Shown here: in pieces, positions 1-7,403 of the stretch | Layout of the letters: every line of letters starts with the position of its first letter | How positions within the stretch are numbered: the first letter of the stretch is position 1 | Assembly: GCA_964396845.1 (NCBI GenBank) | Contig: CAYNGH010000099.1 | Coordinates: 1 to 12,257, forward strand | Length of the DNA: 12,257 nt | DNA from: CAYNGH01 sp964396845 | GTDB taxonomy: Bacteria > Vulcanimicrobiota > JAJTBE01 > CAYNGH01 | Reading direction: 5' to 3' | Notes under the pieces: generated by a model | Told to the model about the DNA's origin: nothing | The model's database searches: none | The model's input: the letters and a program-made list of their open reading frames with translations, nothing else | Translations under genes and position numbers: made by a program

Positions 1-162
1 ACCCTGGAAAAGATGGCCTCCAAAGAAGGGTTCGAGAAGATGAGGATGAGCGATCTTTTCAATGAGATTGCCGGGGAACATCCCGTGGCGGTCATCTACA
101 TAAAGGGATCCTGGATGGACATCGACGGCATCGTGGAGCTTCAGAAGGCGGGGGATTTCTGA
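1..162 (+). CDS. C-terminal fragment of a nucleotidyltransferase-like protein (possibly the tail of a PEP mutase-cytidylyltransferase fusion)
   Basis: The frame is open from the first base and ends at TGA 160-162, giving 53 residues of a protein whose start lies outside the window. The tail reads VIYIKGSWMDIDGIVELQKA, the W-x-[DE]-ID-x3-[DE]L-x2-A ending typical of LicC/sugar-phosphate nucleotidyltransferase domains. The separate nucleotidyltransferase at 1299-2012 ends in a similar way (PWIEIDFPDDYLRA). It does not resemble the PEP mutase barrel. In bacterial phosphonate clusters a cytidylyltransferase domain is often fused to the C-terminus of PEP mutase, and the next gene is phosphonopyruvate decarboxylase. 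A PepM-NTase fusion is therefore the leading guess, but a stand-alone nucleotidyltransferase is equally compatible with what is visible. Only one base separates its stop from the next ATG, so it belongs to the same operon. Confidence 0.6.
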   Translation, partial: TLEKMASKEGFEKMRMSDLFNEIAGEHPVAVIYIKGSWMDIDGIVELQKAGDF

Positions 163-163
163 C

Positions 164-1306
164 ATGCTCAACATGGAAACATACGGCAGAATGCTTGCCC
201 GGCGGGGATATAATTTTTACACGGGAGTTCCCTGTTCATACCTCAAGGGGCTGTTCAACCATGCCCAAAATACCGGCCCTTTTGTGATGTCCGCCAATGA
301 AGGAGATGCGGTGGCCCTGTGTGCCGGGGCATACATAGGAGGCCTGCGCCCTGTGGTGATGATGCAGAATTCCGGCCTGACCAACGCGTTGTCCCCCTTA
401 AGCTCCCTGGTGAATATCTTCAGGATACCCATCCTAAGCTTTGTTTCCCAAAGAGGTGAGCCGGGCACCGGGGATCAGCCCCAGCATGAACTGATGGGAA
501 GAATCACAACGGATCTCCTGAGCCTTTTGGAGATTCCCTGGGAATACCTGCATCAGGATACCGACGAAGCCTCCCGCCAGCTGGACCGGGCCGACAATGC
601 TCAAAACGAAGGCAGGTGCTTCTTCCTGGTGGTAAAAAAAGGAACCATCCCCCCGGTGGATCTGACAACTAAAGATGAGGGCAGGATTCCTGTCAACGTT
701 CACCGCCACGCCTCGCCACGGGAATCCCCCCTGCCCCGGAGGATCGATGTCCTGAGGGCCATCTCGGAGTTGAAGTCAAATGACACAATAATCATCGCCT
801 CCACCGGCAAGACAGGCCGGGAGCTTTATGCCGTGGAAGACAGTCCCCACAACCTTTATATGGTGGGATCCATGGGATGCGCCGGCCCTCTGGGTCTGGG
901 GGTTTCCATTGCAAGGCCCCGGTTGAAAGTCATAGTCATCGACGGCGACGGAGCACTGCTGATGCGCAGCGGATCTCTGGCAGCCAACGCCCGTTACTGT
1001 CCCGGCAACATGCTCCACATTGTTCTTGACAACCACTGTCATGATTCCACCGGGGGACAGGAAACCTTATCGGGACAGGTGAATTTTGTTGAGCTGGCGG
1101 CATCTTTCGGTTATCCCAGGGCGGTATCACCCGGGAGCATTCAGGAGATGATCCGGGAAATCCGGCAATGGAAAGAAAACCCGGTTCTGACCATGATTCA
1201 CATGAGAATTCAGAAAGGATCCATGGAGAACCTCCCCCGGCCAAAGATACAACCCTTTGAGGTTGCCCGGCGGTTGAGGGACTTCATGGCAATGAGCAGT
1301 GATTAA
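164..1306 (+). CDS. aepY: Phosphonopyruvate decarboxylase (ThDP-dependent)
   Basis: This 380-residue protein has the usual length and layout of phosphonopyruvate decarboxylase. The enzyme uses thiamine diphosphate and Mg2+ to convert phosphonopyruvate to phosphonoacetaldehyde, the step that makes the unfavourable PEP mutase reaction irreversible. The N-terminal pyrimidine-binding half has GVPCSYLK (21-28) and the ThDP-activating glutamate E46 in NEGDAV, followed by QNSGLTNALSPL. The C-terminal pyrophosphate half has the ThDP motif GDG at 261-263, with the DN pair at 289-290 leading into HDSTGGQ (293-299), a signature of this subfamily as opposed to acetolactate synthase or pyruvate decarboxylase. 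ATG 164 was chosen because it follows the upstream stop by one base and has a purine-rich AGGCGGGGG at 145-153. A second ATG nine bases on is possible. The gene overlaps the next one by 8 bases. Sulfopyruvate decarboxylase is a related alternative, made unlikely by the neighbours. Confidence 0.92.
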   Translation: MLNMETYGRMLARRGYNFYTGVPCSYLKGLFNHAQNTGPFVMSANEGDAVALCAGAYIGGLRPVVMMQNSGLTNALSPLSSLVNIFRIPILSFVSQRGEPGTGDQPQHELMGRITTDLLSLLEIPWEYLHQDTDEASRQLDRADNAQNEGRCFFLVVKKGTIPPVDLTTKDEGRIPVNVHRHASPRESPLPRRIDVLRAISELKSNDTIIIASTGKTGRELYAVEDSPHNLYMVGSMGCAGPLGLGVSIARPRLKVIVIDGDGALLMRSGSLAANARYCPGNMLHIVLDNHCHDSTGGQETLSGQVNFVELAASFGYPRAVSPGSIQEMIREIRQWKENPVLTMIHMRIQKGSMENLPRPKIQPFEVARRLRDFMAMSSD

Positions 1307-2012
1307 CAAAGCAGTGATAGTGGCGGCGGGCATCTCCAGCCGTATGTATCCCCGGACAAAAACAACCCCCAAGGGACTCCTGCCCCTGGGGGAAACCACA
1401 TTGCTGGGGCGATCCGTCAAGATCCTCCAGGAGATGGGCATCAGGAAAATTGCCATAGTGACGGGTTATCTTCATCAGCAGATCCGGGATGCTCTGGGAG
1501 GGGACTTGCATTATATTCCCAACCCCTTCTACCGCCACTGCAACAACATGGGGTCCCTGTGGTTTGCCAGAAGCTTTGTGGGGGAAGATCCCTTCGTATA
1601 TCTCCATGGGGATATTGTTTACCATCGGGACATATTGCACTCGGCTCTGGATGATTGGGCAGGCAGTCCCAATGATATGGAGATGGTGACGGATTTCAGC
1701 CATTTCGATGAAGAATCCATGAAGGTCCGCCTTGACGAAAACCAGCTTCTTATTGAATCAAAAAAAGAGATCCCCCTGGATGAGGCCCATGGCGAATGGA
1801 CCGGGATTGCCCTTGTTGGAAATCCCGGGGCTCTTTTTGAATCCATAGAGGAGATAATGATGTCGGGGGAGCTGAATCATTACGATACCTCTGCCTTTAA
1901 CCTGATGGCCCGGCGGGGATTCCGCCTCCACAACATACCCACAGGGGACCTGCCATGGATCGAGATAGACTTCCCCGATGATTACCTCAGGGCCAGGGAG
2001 ATGTTTCAGTGA
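1299..2012 (+). CDS. LicC/PntC-like nucleotidyltransferase, probable CTP:phosphonate cytidylyltransferase
   Basis: The 237-residue protein is a single-domain NTP transferase of the phosphocholine cytidylyltransferase family. The nucleotide-binding signature AAGISSRMYPRT is followed by TPKGLLPLG near residues 24-33. A metal-binding aspartate lies in YLHGDIVYH, and the end PWIEIDFPDDYLRA is the usual closing motif. The start is GTG 1299, eight bases inside the previous gene. It is the only start that keeps the family's short lead (MINKAVIVAAG) before the AAG motif; nearby ATGs at 1286 and 1292 are in the decarboxylase frame. LicC activates phosphocholine with CTP, and PntC-type relatives activate 2-aminoethylphosphonate. 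Between the decarboxylase and the reductase, the expected substrate here is hydroxyethylphosphonate, giving a CMP-phosphonate donor. That substrate is inferred from context. No transaminase domain is fused to it, unlike the PntC known from Treponema. Confidence 0.8.
   Translation: MINKAVIVAAGISSRMYPRTKTTPKGLLPLGETTLLGRSVKILQEMGIRKIAIVTGYLHQQIRDALGGDLHYIPNPFYRHCNNMGSLWFARSFVGEDPFVYLHGDIVYHRDILHSALDDWAGSPNDMEMVTDFSHFDEESMKVRLDENQLLIESKKEIPLDEAHGEWTGIALVGNPGALFESIEEIMMSGELNHYDTSAFNLMARRGFRLHNIPTGDLPWIEIDFPDDYLRAREMFQ
1995..2000 (+). promoter_or_regulatory. Ribosome binding site for the GTG start at 2009
   Basis: AGGGAG lies eight bases before GTG 2009, inside the end of the cytidylyltransferase gene. 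It supports GTG 2009 as the true start of the reductase rather than the internal TTG at 2073. Confidence 0.6.
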
Positions 2013-3140
2013 AAGACTTTACATATTACAACCNNNNNNNNNNCCGTCAGAATCCGATTTGGAGAGGGAGTATTGGCAGAACTGCCCCAGTATATCCGGG
2101 GAGAACCGTATCTTCTGGTCACATCTCCCGGTGCCGGGAAACGGGGCTGGATTGACAAAATAAAAAAGATTGCCGGGCCTCCCGCCGGAATCATCGACAC
2201 AGTGGAGGCCAACCCTTCTTTTTTATATCTGGAGAAAGCATATCCCCAGGCCCTGTCATCAGCTCACCGGGTCATCGTTGCAATGGGGGGAGGCAGTGTC
2301 ATAGACACCGCCAAGGCCCTGTCGGTGAGATTTGACGGAGAAAGAACCTTCCAGGGAGTCAGGGATATGGTCACAGGAAAGAGTCCCTGGGAAGGATACC
2401 GGGTCACCCCGGTAATCGCAATCCCCACCACTGCAGGGACCGGCAGTGAAGTCACCCCATGGGGGACCCTGTGGGATATGGAAAACAAGAAGAAATACTC
2501 CATCCATACCCGGGATTTGTGGTGCCGGGAATGTATAATCGACCCAGAGCTGACATATACCATGGGATGGGATTTAACAGTATCCACAGGGCTGGATGCT
2601 CTCTCCCACAGTCTGGAGGCCATCTGGAACCGGTTTGCCAACCCGGTTTCAACAGATCTGGCGGTTTCGGCGATAAAAAAAATCATTGCTACTCTCCCTG
2701 CACTCCGGAACAACCCCCATTATACCCGGCTCAGGAGCATTATGATGCTGGGAGCAACCCAGGCGGGGCTGGCCTTTTCCAACACCCGCACATCCCTGGC
2801 CCATGGCATCTCGTATTATCTCACCGCCAATCTGGGGATTCCCCACGGTCTGGCCTGCAGTTTCACCCTGCCTGCCATAGCCCGTTATCTGCAGGGAAAG
2901 ATCCCCTGGGTGGATAAATCCCTGAAGGAAGCCCTGGGACACAACCCCGCAGAAGCACTGGATATTTTTTTCAACGAATTAAGAGTGTCAACCGTTGCCG
3001 GGGATTATTCCATCACTCCCGGCGACATAAAAAACATGAGAAACCAGCTTCTATCCAACCCCAGATCAGGGAATTTCCCCCTGTCACCGGTGGAAGCCTT
3101 CGATGAAATATTCGATGAAACATTCAAGGAGAACATATGA
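2009..3140 (+). CDS. Iron-type alcohol dehydrogenase, probable phosphonoacetaldehyde reductase
   Basis: This group III (iron-containing) alcohol dehydrogenase is predicted to reduce phosphonoacetaldehyde to 2-hydroxyethylphosphonate with NAD(P)H, as PhpC-type enzymes do. The nucleotide-binding motif MGGGSVIDTAKAL starts near base 2283, and PTTAGTGSEVTP follows near 2422. All four metal ligands are present: Asp (2595) and His (2607) in TGLDALSHSLEA, His (2802) in LAHG and His (2844) in IPHG. The gene is crossed by the ten-N gap. The front reads FTYYN before the Ns and VRIRFGEGVLAELP after them in another nominal frame. Joining the flanks with no bases lost gives FTYYNPVRIRFGEG, a normal start for this family, so GTG 2009 is preferred and the protein would have 373 residues. 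GTGA overlaps the upstream stop, and the 3' end overlaps the next ATG as ATGA. A different aldehyde substrate is possible; the context makes phosphonoacetaldehyde most likely. Confidence 0.85.
2034..2043. other. Assembly gap (ten Ns)
   Basis: A run of exactly ten Ns lies within the first ten codons of the reductase gene. A round number of Ns is a common placeholder. Taken literally it breaks the frame, but a true gap of zero bases (or any multiple of three) restores it. It is not evidence of a real frameshift. Confidence 0.97.
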
Positions 3141-5209
3141 CCAGCAACCAGAATCCCGGAACAACAAAAACTCCCTCCATCAGGGGAGATGTCCCTCCCT
3201 TTGGATATTATCTGGCGTTCTTGTTTCTGTCGGGGGTTTTCTTTATTTTTCTGGATTTCAACTTCCGGGGGGACGAGCTTTTCCGGCACCTGCCCATACC
3301 CCAGATCCTGAGAAACCTTGTGTTCACATTCCTGTTTGTCTATGGGATCTGCCTCATCACAGCCCTAATTCTGTGGTTCACAGAATGGCTCCTGACAAAA
3401 CTTATGGGCAGATATATATACCCCTGGGCCGGGAAGCTGGCCGGGAAACTTTTTCCACAGGACAAACCCCGGATATTTCATCCGACATACTTCATCCGGC
3501 TGGAAGGGAGATATCTGGAAGACCGATGCCGGTACCGGGCCGGTTCCATTACAGGGTTCATAATGTTTGCCATATTTGTTTATGTGAATGTGCTGTATAT
3601 GAAGTTCTGGGTGGGAAATTACATTACCCATTCTATGGCTTCCTCGGCAAAGCTGGCAACCTTTGTATTTGCAATCTTGCTGATTCTTTATCTCATCAGA
3701 TTTCAGAAGAAACTCACCTACAAGGCAAAGGCAGGTACTGCCCGGTTCCTTTCCCGGCTTTCCCTGTTTACCGGTGCAGTTGCCCTTGTGGCTGGAATCA
3801 TCATCTTCAACGCATATGGTAAAGTGCCGGATCCCCCTGCCCGAAAAAGCAGTTCTCCCCTGCCCCATGTCATCATGATAACCTCCGACTCCCTTGCCAA
3901 AAACCGTATGTCGGTTTACGGCTATCACAAATCCACCACTCCAAGGCTGGAAGAGTTTGCCAGGGAGAGCTGTCTTTTCGAGGGAATGGTGATTAACTCC
4001 AATGAAACCCATTACTCCCTTCCCAGCTTCCTGGGACGAAATCCCCGGGAATATGACGTGAACCGGCCCTTCCCCCTGACTCTGATTAACGAGATGGAAA
4101 AGGCCGGTTACAATCGGAGGGTTTTTGTCTGCTTCACTCGTTATTCAAGGGCTTTTAACACAGGTTTCACCAGAGTGGTGGCCCTGAAGCGCTTTGACAA
4201 GACAAATATCGCCAAATCCCTGTACCGTGGAGAAAACCGGGAAAACTTCTACTGGCTTTCCGGGCTTCTTTCCGAAGATGAAAGGTATTACAACCTGCTC
4301 AACAACCGGCACCCAAAAAATTTCAACCGGGCAATCCGCCAGGTATTTCCCCTGGACATGTATTTTGATTATGTAATCCAGGAGCTGGAAAACAGCCCCG
4401 AGCCAGTATTCATATGGGCGCATGTCTTTGAGCCTCATCATCCTTATATTGTCCCCAACCCCTTTTATTCGATGTTCGGGCCATGGACGGATCACCGCTA
4501 CGACGGGGCGGTGGCATATCTGGATCACCAGCTGGGGATCTTTTTTGACCGCCTCCGGGAAAAGGGTTTGTATGATGATTCCCTGATAATTTTCAGCTCG
4601 GATCATGGCGAGTCTTTTGGCGAAAAACATGCCGGCTGGAGCGGATTTCTTCATGGAACCCACTGGCTCAACGAATCGGTGAACCGGATTCCTCTCATCA
4701 TCAGGCTTCCGGGGCAGACAGAACCGGTCAGGCCTCTCACCTTCGCCTCCCAGGTGGATGTTGCCCCCACCATACTGGATATTGTGGGTCACAAGATCCC
4801 TCAATGGATGGAAGGAGAGTCCCTGATTCCATATATCAATGAACCGGAAAAGCTGAGTGACCGCCTGAAGATAGTTGTTCCCGCATCTCATTTTGGCCGG
4901 GAGCATAGTGACCTGAGCGTGAAGCCTATGGATTGGGCCTCCAACACCCACGACATGTTCAATGTCTATACCGGCGACAAGAAAATCGGCTGGTTCCAGA
5001 TATATGCTCCCAGCCTTGAAGATCCCCGGCTCATCAGGCGGATGGTTCAGTTTCAGTTTTACTGTGTTTTCAACATTATCCAGGACCCCACCGAGGAGGA
5101 GAACCTTCTGCTGGAGCCGGAAATGGAAGGACTGCTGGACAAAGTTTACAACTATCCCCTGGTGGAAAGATACAGGACAAGACAGCTTAAAGACGAGTCC
5201 CAGAAATGA
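3137..5209 (+). CDS. Five-TM alkaline-phosphatase-superfamily (sulfatase-like) transferase, candidate phosphonate headgroup transferase
   Basis: This 690-residue inner-membrane protein has five predicted TM segments (about 24-41, 59-86, 136-157, 170-188, 208-226). A large extracytoplasmic catalytic domain of the sulfatase/alkaline phosphatase fold follows. The layout is that of EptA phosphoethanolamine transferases and LtaS. The catalytic domain opens at ITSDSL (D251, metal ligand) and continues with YGYHKSTTPRLEEFA. The nucleophile loop NETHYSLPSF (289-298) lines up with the EptA-type T-x2-S-x-P pattern, making T291 the likely nucleophile (S294 is the alternative). There is no Cys or Ser in the C/S-x-P-x-R sulfatase motif. 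Further metal or substrate residues are in HVFEPHHPY, SDHGES (D489, H490) and HGTHW (H506, H509). The start ATG 3137 overlaps the reductase stop (ATGA) and has AAGGAG at 3126-3131. As the membrane-facing enzyme of this operon, it may move the hydroxyethylphosphonate or phosphoryl headgroup onto a lipid or glycan. The fold is well supported; the substrate is inferred. Confidence 0.85.
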   Translation: MTSNQNPGTTKTPSIRGDVPPFGYYLAFLFLSGVFFIFLDFNFRGDELFRHLPIPQILRNLVFTFLFVYGICLITALILWFTEWLLTKLMGRYIYPWAGKLAGKLFPQDKPRIFHPTYFIRLEGRYLEDRCRYRAGSITGFIMFAIFVYVNVLYMKFWVGNYITHSMASSAKLATFVFAILLILYLIRFQKKLTYKAKAGTARFLSRLSLFTGAVALVAGIIIFNAYGKVPDPPARKSSSPLPHVIMITSDSLAKNRMSVYGYHKSTTPRLEEFARESCLFEGMVINSNETHYSLPSFLGRNPREYDVNRPFPLTLINEMEKAGYNRRVFVCFTRYSRAFNTGFTRVVALKRFDKTNIAKSLYRGENRENFYWLSGLLSEDERYYNLLNNRHPKNFNRAIRQVFPLDMYFDYVIQELENSPEPVFIWAHVFEPHHPYIVPNPFYSMFGPWTDHRYDGAVAYLDHQLGIFFDRLREKGLYDDSLIIFSSDHGESFGEKHAGWSGFLHGTHWLNESVNRIPLIIRLPGQTEPVRPLTFASQVDVAPTILDIVGHKIPQWMEGESLIPYINEPEKLSDRLKIVVPASHFGREHSDLSVKPMDWASNTHDMFNVYTGDKKIGWFQIYAPSLEDPRLIRRMVQFQFYCVFNIIQDPTEEENLLLEPEMEGLLDKVYNYPLVERYRTRQLKDESQK

Positions 5210-5214
5210 CTCTT

Positions 5215-5220
5215 GAGGTG
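5215..5220 (+). promoter_or_regulatory. Ribosome binding site for the TTG start at 5226
   Basis: GAGGTG five bases before TTG 5226 decides the unusual start of the antiporter gene. The same GAGGTG with the same five-base spacing (7389-7394) precedes the ATG of the next gene at 7400. Confidence 0.6.
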
Positions 5221-5225
5221 AACCA

Positions 5226-7403
5226 TTGAGGCTTTATTTTACAGATAAAAGGGACAGTGCCCTGTTGCAGGGGAAGAGATCCCCAAAGCTCCAGGCAGGA
5301 TACAAAAGACTGTGCATCCTCTTGTTGTTGTTTTTCATTGCCACAATCCCATCCTCCGCGGTTGCCGAAGCCTTCCCGGAAAAAATCGAAAACCAGGAAG
5401 GCAGGCTGGAGATAAAATCCCAGGGGCTTATCATCAGGGACGCTCCCTTTACCCTGACCATCCGGGCGGTGGATCCCCAGGGACGACTTCTCCACAACTG
5501 CCAGGGCGAGGTTCTTATCAACATTCAAAAGGGACGGCTGATGCGCCTTGTCAACAACAGGATGATCCCCCTGGGCCGGGTGGAAGGTTTCCACGAAGGG
5601 GAGATTGTCCTGAAGGACCTGATTATCGAGGATGCCCAGGGGATCAATATGATCCACGCCTACACCGAGAGCTTCAACGGGGATCTGGCATTTCGGATGA
5701 TCCCCGGCTGGCTGACCCTGATCCCACCCCTGCTGGCAATTCTGCTGGCCCTGACCCTGAAGCAGGTCATCATCTCCCTTTTTATCGGGATACTGGCAGG
5801 AGCAGTTATCATATATGGATACAGTCCCTTCCTGGGGATCCTTCGAACCCTGGACACCGTCCTGATCGATTCTGTGGCCCGGCCAGGGCATGTTTCCATC
5901 CTGACCTTCGATATTCTTCTGGCGGCCATGGTGATGCTGATAGCCCGTTGCGGAGGTTCCGGTGGGATGGTAAACGCTGTGCGTAAATGGGCAAAAACTC
6001 CCCGTTCCGGACAAGTTGTCACCTGGATTATGGGACTTCTGATATTTTTTGACGACTACGCCAATTCCCTTATTGTGGGCACCTCCATGCGTCCCCTGAC
6101 AGATCGTTTAAAAATCAGCCGGGAGAAACTCTCTTTCATTGTGGATTCCACCGCAGCCCCGGTAGCCAACCTGGCGGTGATATCCACATGGATCGGTTTT
6201 GAAATTGGCGTAATCGCCGATGGATTCAAGAGTATCGGTCTTCAGAGGGAGCCATACATGATGTTTCTCTACACCATCCCATACCGTTTTTACCCGTTGC
6301 TGATGCTGGCCTTTGTATTTCTCATCGGTTATATGGGGCGGGATTTCGGCCCTATGCTCACTGCGGAAATCCGCGCCCGGAAAAAAGGAAAAGTTCTGGC
6401 GGAGAATGCCCGGCCCCTGATGAATATCGACGAGGGTCTGACAGACGCCACGAATGCTCCGGAAAGATGGTTTAACGGAGTGATTCCCATACTGGTGGTG
6501 ATCCTGGTGACTATCTGGGGCCTGTGGTACAGCGGGACCCAGAAGATAATGGAAACCGGCGGATACATGGCCTTTTCCGGGGCTACTCCCGTGGATATTC
6601 TCAACAACGCCAACTCTTTCCGGGCACTGCTCTGGGCATCCTTTGCAGGAAACCTCACAGTGATCCTCATGATCCTGAGCCAGAAGATAATGAACATAGA
6701 GGAGATAATGAGCCACTGGATTGAAGGAGCCAAATCCATCATGCCCGCCCTGCTGGTCCTGATTCTGGCCTGGTCCATAGGGAGTGTCTGTCGGGAGCTG
6801 AACACCGGGGCCTATGTGGCAGCCCTGGCCCGGGGAAACATCCTGCCCCAGCTACTGCCTCTGGTGATTTTTCTAATATCCGGGGTCATCTCCTTTGCCA
6901 CAGGAACCTCCTGGGGGACCATGTCCATTGTGATGCCCATCGCCATCTATGTGGGATTTTACCTGCCCCCGGACACCATGGCCCCTCACCTGAAAAACGC
7001 CATCCTCCTGGGATCCATATCAGGAGTGCTGGCGGGAGCCACCTTCGGGGATCACTGCTCTCCCATATCCGATACCACCATCATGTCTTCCATGGCCTCG
7101 GGGGCGGATCATATGGATCACGTGAGAACCCAGATGCCTTATGCCGTGACCGTAGCGGGAGTATCCATGCTGGCAGGGACCATCCCGGCGGGCTTCGGGT
7201 TGAATCCGTGGGTTTCCATGTTAATCTCCCTGGGGGTATTGTATGGCGTCGTCAGGTTTTTCGGGAAAGACCCCAATGAAGCCGATACCGATAAACCCAC
7301 AGCCAGCCCCGGTGAAGATGTTGAGCATACAGAAAATAGAGCAGAAGGGGATTCGGCAGGTTCCCAGAAAACAACCGGGACAGGTAGCGAGGTGACAACA
7401 TGA
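5226..7403 (+). CDS. nhaC-like: NhaC-family Na+/H+ antiporter with a secreted N-terminal domain
   Basis: This 725-residue protein is far longer than classical NhaC (about 450-500). After a basic stretch (K18-R28), residues 29-42 are hydrophobic and end in SSAVAEA, which looks like a signal peptide. Residues about 50-160 form a soluble, beta-rich region (LTIRAVDPQGRLL, HAYTESFNGDLAF) resembling an Ig-like extracytoplasmic domain. From about 162 the protein is a typical polytopic NhaC antiporter, with FFDDYANSLIVGTSMRPLTD (274-293) and VDSTAAPVANLAVISTWIG (306-324) as signature segments and a second half containing FATGTSWGTM and GDHCSPISDTT. It ends in a hydrophilic tail of about 45 residues, rich in Glu, Asp, Ser, Thr and Gly. 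It should exchange Na+ for H+, or possibly another cation or organic anion. The start is TTG 5226, 16 bases after the transferase stop and served by GAGGTG; no later start would keep the signal. It overlaps the next gene (ATGA). Confidence 0.88.
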   Translation: MRLYFTDKRDSALLQGKRSPKLQAGYKRLCILLLLFFIATIPSSAVAEAFPEKIENQEGRLEIKSQGLIIRDAPFTLTIRAVDPQGRLLHNCQGEVLINIQKGRLMRLVNNRMIPLGRVEGFHEGEIVLKDLIIEDAQGINMIHAYTESFNGDLAFRMIPGWLTLIPPLLAILLALTLKQVIISLFIGILAGAVIIYGYSPFLGILRTLDTVLIDSVARPGHVSILTFDILLAAMVMLIARCGGSGGMVNAVRKWAKTPRSGQVVTWIMGLLIFFDDYANSLIVGTSMRPLTDRLKISREKLSFIVDSTAAPVANLAVISTWIGFEIGVIADGFKSIGLQREPYMMFLYTIPYRFYPLLMLAFVFLIGYMGRDFGPMLTAEIRARKKGKVLAENARPLMNIDEGLTDATNAPERWFNGVIPILVVILVTIWGLWYSGTQKIMETGGYMAFSGATPVDILNNANSFRALLWASFAGNLTVILMILSQKIMNIEEIMSHWIEGAKSIMPALLVLILAWSIGSVCRELNTGAYVAALARGNILPQLLPLVIFLISGVISFATGTSWGTMSIVMPIAIYVGFYLPPDTMAPHLKNAILLGSISGVLAGATFGDHCSPISDTTIMSSMASGADHMDHVRTQMPYAVTVAGVSMLAGTIPAGFGLNPWVSMLISLGVLYGVVRFFGKDPNEADTDKPTASPGEDVEHTENRAEGDSAGSQKTTGTGSEVTT

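Noticed and set aside
2009..2075. A frameshifted or broken reductase gene
   Set aside because: The apparent shift comes only from the ten placeholder Ns; the flanks join in frame and all catalytic residues are present downstream.
3103..3822. A 239-residue open frame on the plus strand
   Set aside because: It lies in another frame over the TM region of the transferase gene, and its Pro/His/Cys-rich translation looks like a shadow.
3137..5209. A true sulfatase
   Set aside because: There is no Cys/Ser-x-Pro-x-Arg formylglycine motif; the five TM segments and the T-x2-S-x-P loop fit a transferase better.
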